Source of the DNA: Lachnospiraceae bacterium
GTDB lineage: Bacteria > Bacillota > Clostridia > Lachnospirales > Lachnospiraceae
Direction of reading: 5' to 3'
Assembly: GCA_910575775.1 (NCBI GenBank)
Contig: CAJTEY010000008.1
Span: 1-64,000, forward strand
Length of the DNA stretch: 64,000 bases
Position numbers and translations under genes: made by a program. The notes beneath the pieces were generated by a model. That model had not been told where the DNA came from. It saw nothing but the letters and a program-made list of their open reading frames with translations, and made no database searches. Every line of letters begins with the position of its first letter. Position 1 is the stretch's first letter. This document shows, piece by piece, positions 57,065 through 64,000 of the stretch.

Positions 57065-58912
57065 ATGAAACCACGAGCAGTTACCTACAACCGCTGCAGC
57101 ACGGAAGAAGAAAGCCAGAAGGATGCGCTGGTCAAACAGGTGCAGGAGTCGAAGAACTGTATCAGAGAGCAGGGCTGGCAGCTTGTAGATACTTATGTGG
57201 AAGCAAAAAGCGGTACGACCGTAAAAGGCAGGAGCGAATACAACAGGCTGTATCGGGATTTAGAACAGGATAAATTTGATATCATCGTCATCAAAAGCCA
57301 GGATCGGTTGATGCGCAACACCAAGGACTGGTATCTGTTTCTGGATCGGATGCAGAAAAACAGGAAAAAGCTCTATATGTATCTGGAGGGAAAGTTTTAT
57401 ACGCCGGACGATGCGCTGATCACCGGGATCAAGGCGATTCTGGCGGAGGAATACAGCCGGGAACTGAGCAAAAAGATCAATAATGCCCACAGGAACAGGC
57501 AGAAGGAAGGTAAGAGTTTTGTCTTTACCAACCAGATGTACGGGCTGAAAAAACTTCCGGATAGGTCGATTGTGATCGATGAGCAGGAGGCGGAGATGAT
57601 ACGGATGATTTTCAGGCTGTCGGCTAACGGATATGGTACGCATAGCAGTTCGGAGATCCTTTATCAGAACGGATATAAAAACAGAAACGGGAAAAAGCTG
57701 ACGCCGTCTCTGATTCGGAATATCATCCGCAACCCGATTTATAAAGGGACGGTTGTGCAGAATAAGCGGCATTATGAGTTTGAGAGTAAGCAGACAATCA
57801 GTAATCCTGAGTCGGAATGGATCGTCCATGAGGATGTGGTGCCCGCTATTGTAGATGAGCAGTTGTTTGAGGAGGCAAACAGGGCGCTCGATTACAGGAA
57901 AAGGGAAGGACATCGTGACGGGAAGTATGTCAGGTACAGCAGTGTGGGAAGTCATGACCTGTCAGGAAAGATCATATGCGGGCTTTGCGGGGAGCCTTAT
58001 TATCGGACGGTACGGCGGAACAAGTCCGGTAAGGTGACAGAGTGGAAATGCAGCAATTATCTGCATTACGGGAGAAAGACGGAGGCGATGCGCAGGGATC
58101 AGATTAGAAAAACGGGCAGGAGGAAGGATGCCGGATGTGACAATGTACATATAGACGAAAACAAATTGTTGTCATGTCTTGAACAGGTATGCAGCCAGAA
58201 AACGGATCAGTTAGACCAGAAAGAGATATTGGAAGAGATGCTGTTGCTGTTGCGTAAAGCCCTGGAGGATAGTGGTGCAGGGAATAGGCGGGAAAATTTT
58301 GCGGCCGAACTGCAAAAGGCGGAAAACCAGAAAAATATCCTTTTGGAAAAGCTGTTGGAAGGGGTGATTGATGATCAGACTTATCGGAGAAAAAGTAATG
58401 AACTACAGGAAAAGGTGGAGCAGTGTCAGGTGCAGATTAAAAAGCTGGAGGATGATACCCTGCAGAACAGGAAACTGGAGGAGCGCTTGGAGACGATCAG
58501 GGAACGTCTGGAACAGGGGGTGATACAGCAGGCACAGCTGGCAGAGATGCTTTCAGGCATTGAAAAAATAGTAGTATATCCGGGATGTCTGGAAATATGC
58601 TTTAATTCATGGGCGCTATTGGGAATAGAAGAGCTGCCGAAGGATTTTAAGATCAGGGAAGAGGCGGATAAGCTGGCTGTGATCACGGTCCCGCAAAATT
58701 GCAGCACTTCCCATTATCCAATGATGGAGACCGAGAAAGAACGGATCCTTGGCATGATGCGGGAGAATCCCCGGATCACGGCCAAGAAAATTGCCGGGGA
58801 AATGGGAGTTAATCTTTCTTTGGTGCTTCGGCGTATACGGGCGTTAAAGGAGGAGGGTAGAATCTATTACAGCGTATTAAATGGCAGGGGGGAATGGGTG
58901 ATTGTGGATTAG
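57065..58912 (+). CDS. Large serine recombinase
   Basis: 615 residues with AAAGGAGGGGGAG upstream. The catalytic domain has the nucleophile Ser in YNRCSTEEE (~12) and conserved KSQDRLMRN (~77-86). The recombinase domain (about 160-260, QMYGLKKLPDRSIVIDEQEAEMIRMIFRL), zinc ribbon (CGLCGEPYYRTV with later CSN and C residues) and coiled coil (about 400-490) follow in the usual order. The last ~60 residues add a winged-helix-like domain (RITAKKIAGEMGVNLSLVLRRIRALKEEGRI). It is the likely integrase of the AT-rich element. Confidence 0.9.
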   Translation: MKPRAVTYNRCSTEEESQKDALVKQVQESKNCIREQGWQLVDTYVEAKSGTTVKGRSEYNRLYRDLEQDKFDIIVIKSQDRLMRNTKDWYLFLDRMQKNRKKLYMYLEGKFYTPDDALITGIKAILAEEYSRELSKKINNAHRNRQKEGKSFVFTNQMYGLKKLPDRSIVIDEQEAEMIRMIFRLSANGYGTHSSSEILYQNGYKNRNGKKLTPSLIRNIIRNPIYKGTVVQNKRHYEFESKQTISNPESEWIVHEDVVPAIVDEQLFEEANRALDYRKREGHRDGKYVRYSSVGSHDLSGKIICGLCGEPYYRTVRRNKSGKVTEWKCSNYLHYGRKTEAMRRDQIRKTGRRKDAGCDNVHIDENKLLSCLEQVCSQKTDQLDQKEILEEMLLLLRKALEDSGAGNRRENFAAELQKAENQKNILLEKLLEGVIDDQTYRRKSNELQEKVEQCQVQIKKLEDDTLQNRKLEERLETIRERLEQGVIQQAQLAEMLSGIEKIVVYPGCLEICFNSWALLGIEELPKDFKIREEADKLAVITVPQNCSTSHYPMMETEKERILGMMRENPRITAKKIAGEMGVNLSLVLRRIRALKEEGRIYYSVLNGRGEWVIVD

Positions 58913-59090
58913 GCACTTGACAATGAACCCCGCAGAAAATGGCAGAAATTTTATTCCCTGTTCAGATTAGGAAATGATGCAAGAGGCGCGGCATATCGAC
59001 TTTAAGGTATGCCGAATCTTTTGTGCGAACGTCCGTGCAGTGTACAGATGCCTTACAGAAAACAATAGTGTAATTCCTTTGGGATTTTGC

Positions 59091-59096
59091 TATAAT
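59091..59096 (+). promoter_or_regulatory. -10 element of the DUF3990 operon
   Basis: TATAAT lies 39 bp before the DUF3990 start with GGGATTTTGC context; the -35 is weak (GTGTAA at 59068). The preceding 180 bp (58913-59090) hold no convincing gene. Confidence 0.5.
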
Positions 59097-59134
59097 AGAG
59101 ATGAAAAAGTGGAAATTGGGGAAAAGGAAACGGT

Positions 59135-59860
59135 ATGGGAGAGATGGCAGAGCGCACCATAACATTATTTCATGGATCGGATCATGTAGTCAGGCAGCCG
59201 GTTTATCTTGGTGGAAAAGCGGATAATGATTACGGAAATGGATTTTATACAACAGAATATGAAGACCGGGCGAGAAGCTGGGCTGTCTTGAACGGGAATC
59301 CGGATAAGTCGGTCGTGAATGTATACGAGCTGGATAACCATGACCTGAATATATTAGACTTAAATGAACATGGAGTTTTGGTCTGGATTGCAGAGGTTGC
59401 GGCTAACCGAGGCACGGAACAGGCGGCGGCAGCTATGGTTGCCGACAGGCTGATTGAAGCATACAAGGTGGATACGGAAGGGTATGATATTATCAAAGGG
59501 TATCGGGCAGATGACAGCTATACGCAGGTTTTGGAAGCGTTTCTGCTTAACCAGATTAATATTTATGAAGTAAAGCGCCTGTTTTATAAAGGCTCTCTGG
59601 GTAATCAGATATTTCTCCGTTCACAGGAGGCTTTTCATCATATAAAATGGATAGATGCTTATATGGTTGTGGCGCAGGAGACTGACAGGCAGACAGATTA
59701 TGAAGCGAGGAAAGCGGTGAACCAGTTCCTTTCGGCGAGAATGAAGGAGATACTGCTTGAGGGATATGTGGTTCCGGGTATTACGGCCAGATATGCAGTT
59801 CAAAATAAGCTGGCCTATCATAAAGAGGGGGATTGTTATGAGCAGACCGGCGTATCCTGA
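59135..59860 (+). CDS. DUF3990 protein, ADP-ribosyltransferase-like
   Basis: 241 residues, GGAAAAGGAAAC upstream. TLFHGSDHVVRQPVYLGGKADNDYGNGFYTTEYEDRARSWA is the DUF3990 signature: the His in FHGS and Tyr in GFYTT match the H-Y positions of ADP-ribosyltransferase-like folds, and DDSYTQVLEAFLLNQI could supply the third motif. It probably modifies a cellular target or acts as the toxin of a two- or three-gene system. The next gene overlaps it by 23 bp. Confidence 0.75.
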   Translation: MGEMAERTITLFHGSDHVVRQPVYLGGKADNDYGNGFYTTEYEDRARSWAVLNGNPDKSVVNVYELDNHDLNILDLNEHGVLVWIAEVAANRGTEQAAAAMVADRLIEAYKVDTEGYDIIKGYRADDSYTQVLEAFLLNQINIYEVKRLFYKGSLGNQIFLRSQEAFHHIKWIDAYMVVAQETDRQTDYEARKAVNQFLSARMKEILLEGYVVPGITARYAVQNKLAYHKEGDCYEQTGVS

Positions 59861-60278
59861 AGACTATCTGGAAAGTATGCGGATAAAGACAAAGTACCTT
59901 TTCCGACTCATCGCCCGCAACTGTCCAGATGTATTCGGCGTGATCAGACAGTATATGGAATGTGAATACCGCGGTTATATGGATATGGGAAATCCCCTTT
60001 ACCTGAATAAATCCCCGAAACAGATTTTAGGGAGCCTTTCAGTCAGGATCGATCCGTCAAAAGAAATTGCGGATGGATATGATGAATTTGTCTTGGAGTG
60101 GATGGCGGATATTTATACTTGTATGCAGTGGAAATATGCGCTTGCCTCGGCGCAGATCGTGGAGCGGATTCCGCCTGAAAAATTGTACGGCATGTATGAC
60201 CCGCTGCATGAGACGTCGGTAAAGAACGGGGTGGAAAAGCTACTTGAAATATATTTTAGAAGCCATGGGGAGGAATAG
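59838..60278 (+). CDS. Unknown protein coupled to DUF3990
   Basis: 146 residues from the ATG with GAGGGGGAT upstream, inside the end of the DUF3990 gene. It is helix-rich, with LFRLIARNCPDVFGVIRQYMECEYRGYMDMGNPLYLNKSPKQILGSL as the core and no known motif. The strict overlap on one side and a two-base gap to the AAA gene on the other suggest a fixed partner, for example an antidote or specificity factor. Confidence 0.55.
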   Translation: MSRPAYPEDYLESMRIKTKYLFRLIARNCPDVFGVIRQYMECEYRGYMDMGNPLYLNKSPKQILGSLSVRIDPSKEIADGYDEFVLEWMADIYTCMQWKYALASAQIVERIPPEKLYGMYDPLHETSVKNGVEKLLEIYFRSHGEE

Positions 60279-60280
60279 GA

Positions 60281-61861
60281 ATGGGAATGTATGTGAACAG
60301 GGGAAATGAGAGCTTTGACAGGGCGAGGAGATCCCGAATTTATGTGGATAAAACCGGATTGCTGGAATATACGAATGAAGTAGTGGGTACGGAACAGTGT
60401 TATATATGCAACAGCAGACCGAGGCGGTTTGGCAAGTCTATGGCGGCAGGCATGTTGGCGGCATATTATGGGAGGGGGTGCGATTCCCGGGAATTGTTTG
60501 AAGGGTTGGAAATTGCCGGCAGACCGTCTTTTGAGGAGCATTTGAACAAATATGACGTGATCCATCTGGATATGGCTTATCTGTTGGTACAGAATAAGAG
60601 TGCGGCAGACACGGTGGCTTTTATGCAGAAATGCGTGATTGACGAGTTGAAGGATATCTATCCGGGGATCCTTACGGATGGGGATTCGGAACTGCCATTT
60701 GCTCTTTCCAAGGTAAATCACGCCGCTGCAGCTAGGTTTGTGATCATCATTGACGAGTGGGATGCCATTTTCCGCGAGACCGCCGGGGACAAGGACGGAC
60801 AACAGGCATATATCCGCCTGCTCCGGGGGCTTTTTAAGGGGGAACAGTCAAAGGACTTTACCATGCTTGCCTATATGACGGGCATCCTGCCGATCAAGAG
60901 ATACAATAGTGAATCGGCGTTAAACAATTTTAGAGAATTTACTATGATCAGCCCCAAACGTCTTTCAAAGTATATTGGTTTTACACAGCAGGAAGTAAGG
61001 GGGTTATGTGAAACATACCATATGGATTTTGAGGAGATGGCCAGATGGTATGACGGCTATTCTTTCCGGCAGGAACAGCATGTTTATAACCCCAATTCCG
61101 TGGTGAATGCCATATTGGACGGGGAATACGACAGTTATTGGAGCAATACGGTTTCTTATGAATCGCTGCGGGAATATATCAGCATGAATTTCGAGGGGCT
61201 GCGGGATCTGGTGGTGCAGATGTTTTCTGGAGCCAGATGTAGTGTGGATATTGGAGGCTTCCAGAATGATATGACCAGTTTTAAGAGCCGGGATGATGTG
61301 CTGACAGCGCTGATCCATTTGGGGTATCTTGCCTATGATGTGGATACAAGGGAGGCGTATGTGCCAAACGAAGAAGTGCGCATTGCTTTTGCCAGGGCGG
61401 TGAGGGATACGGACTGGGAACCGGTGATCCAGGCGATCAGGGATTCGGACAGGCTGCTAAAGGCGACATGGGATAAGGATGAAGAGCTGGTTGCGGAATA
61501 CATCGATAAAGTGCACAGGGAGAATACTTCCATTCTTCAATACAATAATGAGAATGCGCTTAGCTGCGTGGTCACGCTGGCGTATTACAATGCGGTCAAC
61601 GAATATATGCTGATCCGTGAGATGCCTTCCGGGAAAGGGTATGCGGATATGGTATTTCTTCCAAGAAAATATTCTGCGAAGCCTGCGATGGTTGTGGAAT
61701 TGAAATATGGAAAGCCTGCCAGGAGTGCTATAGCGCAGATAAAGGAACGGCAGTATCCGGAGGCATTAAAGGATTTCCGGGGAAAGATTCTGCTAGTCGG
61801 AATCAGTTACGATAAGGATAAGAGATATTCCTGCCTGATTGAGGAGTGGGTGAAGGAATAG
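60281..61861 (+). CDS. AAA-ATPase_like / PD-(D/E)XK nuclease-like fusion protein
   Basis: 526 residues with GAGGAATAGGA upstream. IYVDKTGLLEYTN and NSRPRRFGKSMAAGML form the AAA-ATPase_like P-loop (~45), and VIIIDEWDAIFRETAG Walker B (~155). The C-terminal ~130 residues (EYMLIREMPSGKGYADMVFLPRK, then VVELKYGKPARSAIAQIKERQY) are the PD-(D/E)XK-type domain (DUF1703/PDDEXK_9). This family is widespread in gut bacteria with unknown function; here it is tied to the DUF3990 pair. Confidence 0.8.
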   Translation: MGMYVNRGNESFDRARRSRIYVDKTGLLEYTNEVVGTEQCYICNSRPRRFGKSMAAGMLAAYYGRGCDSRELFEGLEIAGRPSFEEHLNKYDVIHLDMAYLLVQNKSAADTVAFMQKCVIDELKDIYPGILTDGDSELPFALSKVNHAAAARFVIIIDEWDAIFRETAGDKDGQQAYIRLLRGLFKGEQSKDFTMLAYMTGILPIKRYNSESALNNFREFTMISPKRLSKYIGFTQQEVRGLCETYHMDFEEMARWYDGYSFRQEQHVYNPNSVVNAILDGEYDSYWSNTVSYESLREYISMNFEGLRDLVVQMFSGARCSVDIGGFQNDMTSFKSRDDVLTALIHLGYLAYDVDTREAYVPNEEVRIAFARAVRDTDWEPVIQAIRDSDRLLKATWDKDEELVAEYIDKVHRENTSILQYNNENALSCVVTLAYYNAVNEYMLIREMPSGKGYADMVFLPRKYSAKPAMVVELKYGKPARSAIAQIKERQYPEALKDFRGKILLVGISYDKDKRYSCLIEEWVKE

Positions 61862-61903
61862 CGTCGTATATGTTCGGATATTCATTTCTATCACTGACGC
61901 TCA

Positions 61904-62626
61904 TCAGCTAAACACCTGCGACCCGTAGATAATCAGATAGCCGAGACCGCGTCTCGCGGCCAGAAATTCCCCTATGATAACGCCCACAAGAGAAAGGCCG
62001 ATGTTGACTTTCATACTGCTTAAAATGAGAGGCACGGAGCTTGGCAGTATCACTTTGGTGAGGGCGTCCCTGCGGCTGCCGCCCAGCGTATAGATCAGCT
62101 TGCACATTTCCGGGTCCACCTGGCAGAAGCCGGTGTAGAGGCTGATGATGGAACCGAAAACAGCTACGGAGATACCGGCAACGATGATGGTGTTTGTTCC
62201 CGTGCCAAGCCAGACAATGAGCAGCGGCGCGAGGGCGGATTTCGGCAGGGCGTTTAGGACGACGAGGTAAGGTTCCAGAATTTCGGAGAGGCTGTTCTGA
62301 TACCATAGCAAGGTGGCGGCAAGGAGACTTAAGAGCGTAACCAGAAAGAAACTCGCGATTGTTTCAAACAGGGTAACGCCGGTGTGGGCGAAGAAGGAGT
62401 GATCCGCAAGCATCTGCCAGAGATATTTCACAATGCCGGATGGACTGCTGAAAAAGAAAGGGTCTATCCAGCCGAGTCTTGCGGCCATTTCCCACAATCC
62501 GAGAAAGAGGAGAAGAAGGAAAAATCTGCCGAGTGTGATCCGATGGTGGTGCCTGTGGTGGGCGCGCAGGAAATTTTCCTGCTGTGCGGAGACAGGCGGC
62601 GAAGTCTTATGCAATTGTCTTGTCAT
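61904..62626 (-). CDS. ABC transporter permease (SsuC/TauC/ThiX type), C-terminally truncated
   Basis: 240 residues. Six hydrophobic segments are present, as is the EAA-like loop (LPKSALAPLLIVWLG; GGSRRDALTKVILPSSVPLILSSM). Related permeases continue beyond GLGYLIIYGSQVF for about another helix, but this one stops within a residue of that point, where the foreign DNA meets the chromosome. It may be non-functional. It overlaps the ATPase gene by 20 bp. Confidence 0.8.
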   Translation of the reverse strand: MTRQLHKTSPPVSAQQENFLRAHHRHHHRITLGRFFLLLLFLGLWEMAARLGWIDPFFFSSPSGIVKYLWQMLADHSFFAHTGVTLFETIASFFLVTLLSLLAATLLWYQNSLSEILEPYLVVLNALPKSALAPLLIVWLGTGTNTIIVAGISVAVFGSIISLYTGFCQVDPEMCKLIYTLGGSRRDALTKVILPSSVPLILSSMKVNIGLSLVGVIIGEFLAARRGLGYLIIYGSQVFS

Positions 62627-63395
62627 CGGTTAACACCTCCCATAATTGATTAAAGTATTCCTGATAGGCGGCGGTGCCGCGGACAGCCAGCGGGTCTTCC
62701 CGGCCTATTTCATAGCGGATTTCCATTTCACGCTTGACTCCTGCAGGACGTCTGGAGAGAACGATCACCCGGTCCGCCAGTGTGATGGCTTCGGAGAGAT
62801 CGTGGGTGATTAACAGTGCGGTCTTTCCTGTCTCGCGGATGATGTTTGCGATGTCTGCGGAGACGGAGAGTCTGGTCTGGAAATCAAGGGCGCTGAAAGG
62901 TTCGTCCAGAAGAAGAAGATCCGGGTGGACGGCCATTGTGCGGATCAGGGCGGCCCGCTGTCTCATACCGCCGGAAAGCTCGGAGGGCTTTTTATCTTTA
63001 AAACCGATAAGACCGTAGTCTTTCAGAAGTTTCAGGATATAATCGGTGTTTTCCTTTGTGAGACTGTGGGTGAGTTCCAGTCCGAGAATAACGTTCTGGT
63101 AGACCGTGCGCCATTCAAAGAGATGGTCCCTCTGCAGCATATAACCTATTTTTAAGGTGGATTCTGGGCAGTAGTCCCGGGAGGAGAGTCCCCGGTAGAG
63201 CACTTCGCCTTCCTCCGGGGCGAGCAGTCCCGCAATGATGGACAGAAGTGTGGATTTGCCACAGCCGCTCGGGCCTACGACAGCTGCGAAGCTCCCTTCG
63301 GAAATCTGCAGATTGATGTGCGAAAGTGCGGGGGTTTCTGCCTTCAGATTGTGATAGGAGTAGGAAACATCCCGCAGAGAAAGTATTGGCTGCAT
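62607..63395 (-). CDS. ABC transporter ATP-binding protein (SsuB/TauB/ThiZ type)
   Basis: 262 residues with GGAGGC upstream. Walker A VVGPSGCGKSTLLSIIAG (~38), Q-loop MLQRDHLFEWRTV, signature LSGGMRQRAALIRT (~140) and Walker B LLLLDEPFSALD (~165) followed by the His-loop LLITHDLSEA. It powers the permease next to it; no binding-protein gene is in the window. The substrate is likely a sulfonate, nitrate or thiamine precursor; the exact one is not determinable. Confidence 0.9.
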   Translation of the reverse strand: MQPILSLRDVSYSYHNLKAETPALSHINLQISEGSFAAVVGPSGCGKSTLLSIIAGLLAPEEGEVLYRGLSSRDYCPESTLKIGYMLQRDHLFEWRTVYQNVILGLELTHSLTKENTDYILKLLKDYGLIGFKDKKPSELSGGMRQRAALIRTMAVHPDLLLLDEPFSALDFQTRLSVSADIANIIRETGKTALLITHDLSEAITLADRVIVLSRRPAGVKREMEIRYEIGREDPLAVRGTAAYQEYFNQLWEVLTDDKTIA

Positions 63396-63511
63396 AGAAA
63401 ATGCCTCCTTATGTAGTTAACGACATCCTGTTTTTCGAGAACCGAAATCTTATGGGCCGTTTACTACGAGTATAGAATATTGTATGACGGGTAAGAAAAT
63501 ATGTGTTCTGA

Positions 63512-63540
63512 TTGAAAACAAAACAGATTTATGATATCAT
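63512..63540 (+). promoter_or_regulatory. argH promoter
   Basis: TTGAAA (63512-63517), exact 17-bp spacer, TATCAT (63535-63540), 35 bp before the argH ATG. No ARG-box operator could be confirmed by eye. Confidence 0.65.
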
Positions 63541-63575
63541 CAAATTTAGATTTAATTAAAATGGAGGTTATGAGC

Positions 63576-64000
63576 ATGGCGCAGTTGTGGGGCGGACGTT
63601 TCACGAAGGAGACGGATCAGCTTGTATATAATTTTAACGCGTCGGTCTCCTTTGACCAGAAATTTTTCCGGCAGGATATTGAGGGCAGTATTGTACATAC
63701 GATTATGCTTGCCAAACAGGGAATTTTGACGAAAGAGGAGAAAGACGAAATCTTAAAAGGACTTACCGGGATCAGGCAGGATGTGGAGGACGGAAAGCTT
63801 ACGATCACGGAGGAGTACGAGGATATCCACAGCTTTGTGGAGGCCAATCTGATCGGGCGGATCGGTGATGTGGGGAAAAAGCTGCACACGGGCAGGAGCC
63901 GGAACGATCAGGTGGCGCTCGACATGAGGCTGTATACGAGACTGGAAGTGCTGAACACAGATACTTTATTGAAGGAACTTTTGCAGACGCTTCTGGGGAT
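63576..64000 (+). CDS. argH: Argininosuccinate lyase (N-terminal part)
   Basis: The first ~141 residues are present; the gene runs off the window. Start ATG 63576 with GGAGG eight bases upstream. LWGGRFTKETDQLVYNFNASVSFDQKF, EEYEDIHSFVEANLIGRIGDVGKKLHTGRSRNDQVALDMRLY are the hallmark N-terminal segments of ArgH, including HTGRSRNDQ. It splits argininosuccinate into arginine and fumarate, and marks the conserved chromosomal flank. Confidence 0.95.
   Translation, partial: MAQLWGGRFTKETDQLVYNFNASVSFDQKFFRQDIEGSIVHTIMLAKQGILTKEEKDEILKGLTGIRQDVEDGKLTITEEYEDIHSFVEANLIGRIGDVGKKLHTGRSRNDQVALDMRLYTRLEVLNTDTLLKELLQTLLG

Noticed and set aside
58974-59162. 62-codon frame before the DUF3990 gene
   Set aside because: It runs across the probable promoter (TATAAT at 59091) and overlaps the DUF3990 start; no ribosome site was seen, and it does not resemble DUF3791, the usual partner of DUF3990.

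Overview
The window looks like chromosomal DNA of a gut-type Clostridia (Lachnospiraceae/Oscillospiraceae-like Firmicutes). The evidence is strong AGGAGG ribosome sites throughout, Firmicutes-type mobile-element protein families, and a right-hand flank holding an ABC transporter and the start of argH. Two kinds of accessory DNA fill most of it. No tRNA, rRNA or CRISPR array was found. All identifications come from reading the sequence; no database search was run.

Region 1 (1 to about 42.4 kb) is most of a Tn1549/Tn916-like integrative conjugative element (ICE); its left end lies outside the window. It opens with the 3' end of a group II intron (domains V and VI) inserted in the gene for a very large helicase/methylase-type ICE protein. 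A GC-rich transfer module follows: DUF3848, a TOPRIM primase-like protein, a ParM-like/small-partner segregation pair with palindromic repeats, a probable oriT, MobC, a MOBP relaxase, PcfB, an ArdC-like protein, the VirD4 coupling protein, a Maff2/VirB2-like protein, TrbL/VirB6, PrgI/VirB3, VirB4, a radical SAM enzyme, an XF1762-like protein and a membrane-anchored CHAP hydrolase. Many of these genes overlap by ATGA, so they are probably one translationally coupled operon.

The ICE cargo (18.3-38.6 kb) is a string of small regulator-plus-effector modules: XRE/SLOG, XRE/FAD oxidoreductase, an ECF sigma/anti-sigma pair, an AgrA/AgrC-like two-component system driving three mosaic proteins of unknown function, XRE-cupin/metallo-beta-lactamase-fold/SnoaL, BlaI/BlaR-like, three divergent HxlR modules (nitroreductase; a second radical SAM; amidohydrolase) with a further radical SAM gene upstream, and MerR/SDR. 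Four promoters in the HxlR array carry the same operator-like sequence overlapping the -35. The right end of the ICE has a leader ORF/terminator and a ribosome-site hairpin ahead of a sigma-like gene, then MazF with a zinc-ribbon tail, Xis and a Tn916-type tyrosine integrase.

Region 2 (about 42.4-61.9 kb) is AT-richer and of different origin. It has two zinc-ribbon proteins beside the ICE end, an excisionase-like protein, a primase-helicase fusion, a DUF932 / YqaJ exonuclease / Rad52-like annealing cassette, an unknown gene that may be leaderless, a 605-codon protein coupled to a HerA/FtsK-type ATPase and a 37-residue protein, and a large serine recombinase. After it comes a tightly coupled three-gene operon: a DUF3990 ADP-ribosyltransferase-like protein, an unknown protein, and an AAA ATPase/PD-(D/E)XK protein. 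This ends where an ABC permease appears to lose its C-terminus, which probably marks the right boundary of foreign DNA.

Region 3 (61.9-64 kb) is ordinary chromosome: the ABC permease and ATPase of a sulfonate/thiamine-precursor type importer, then argH running off the window.
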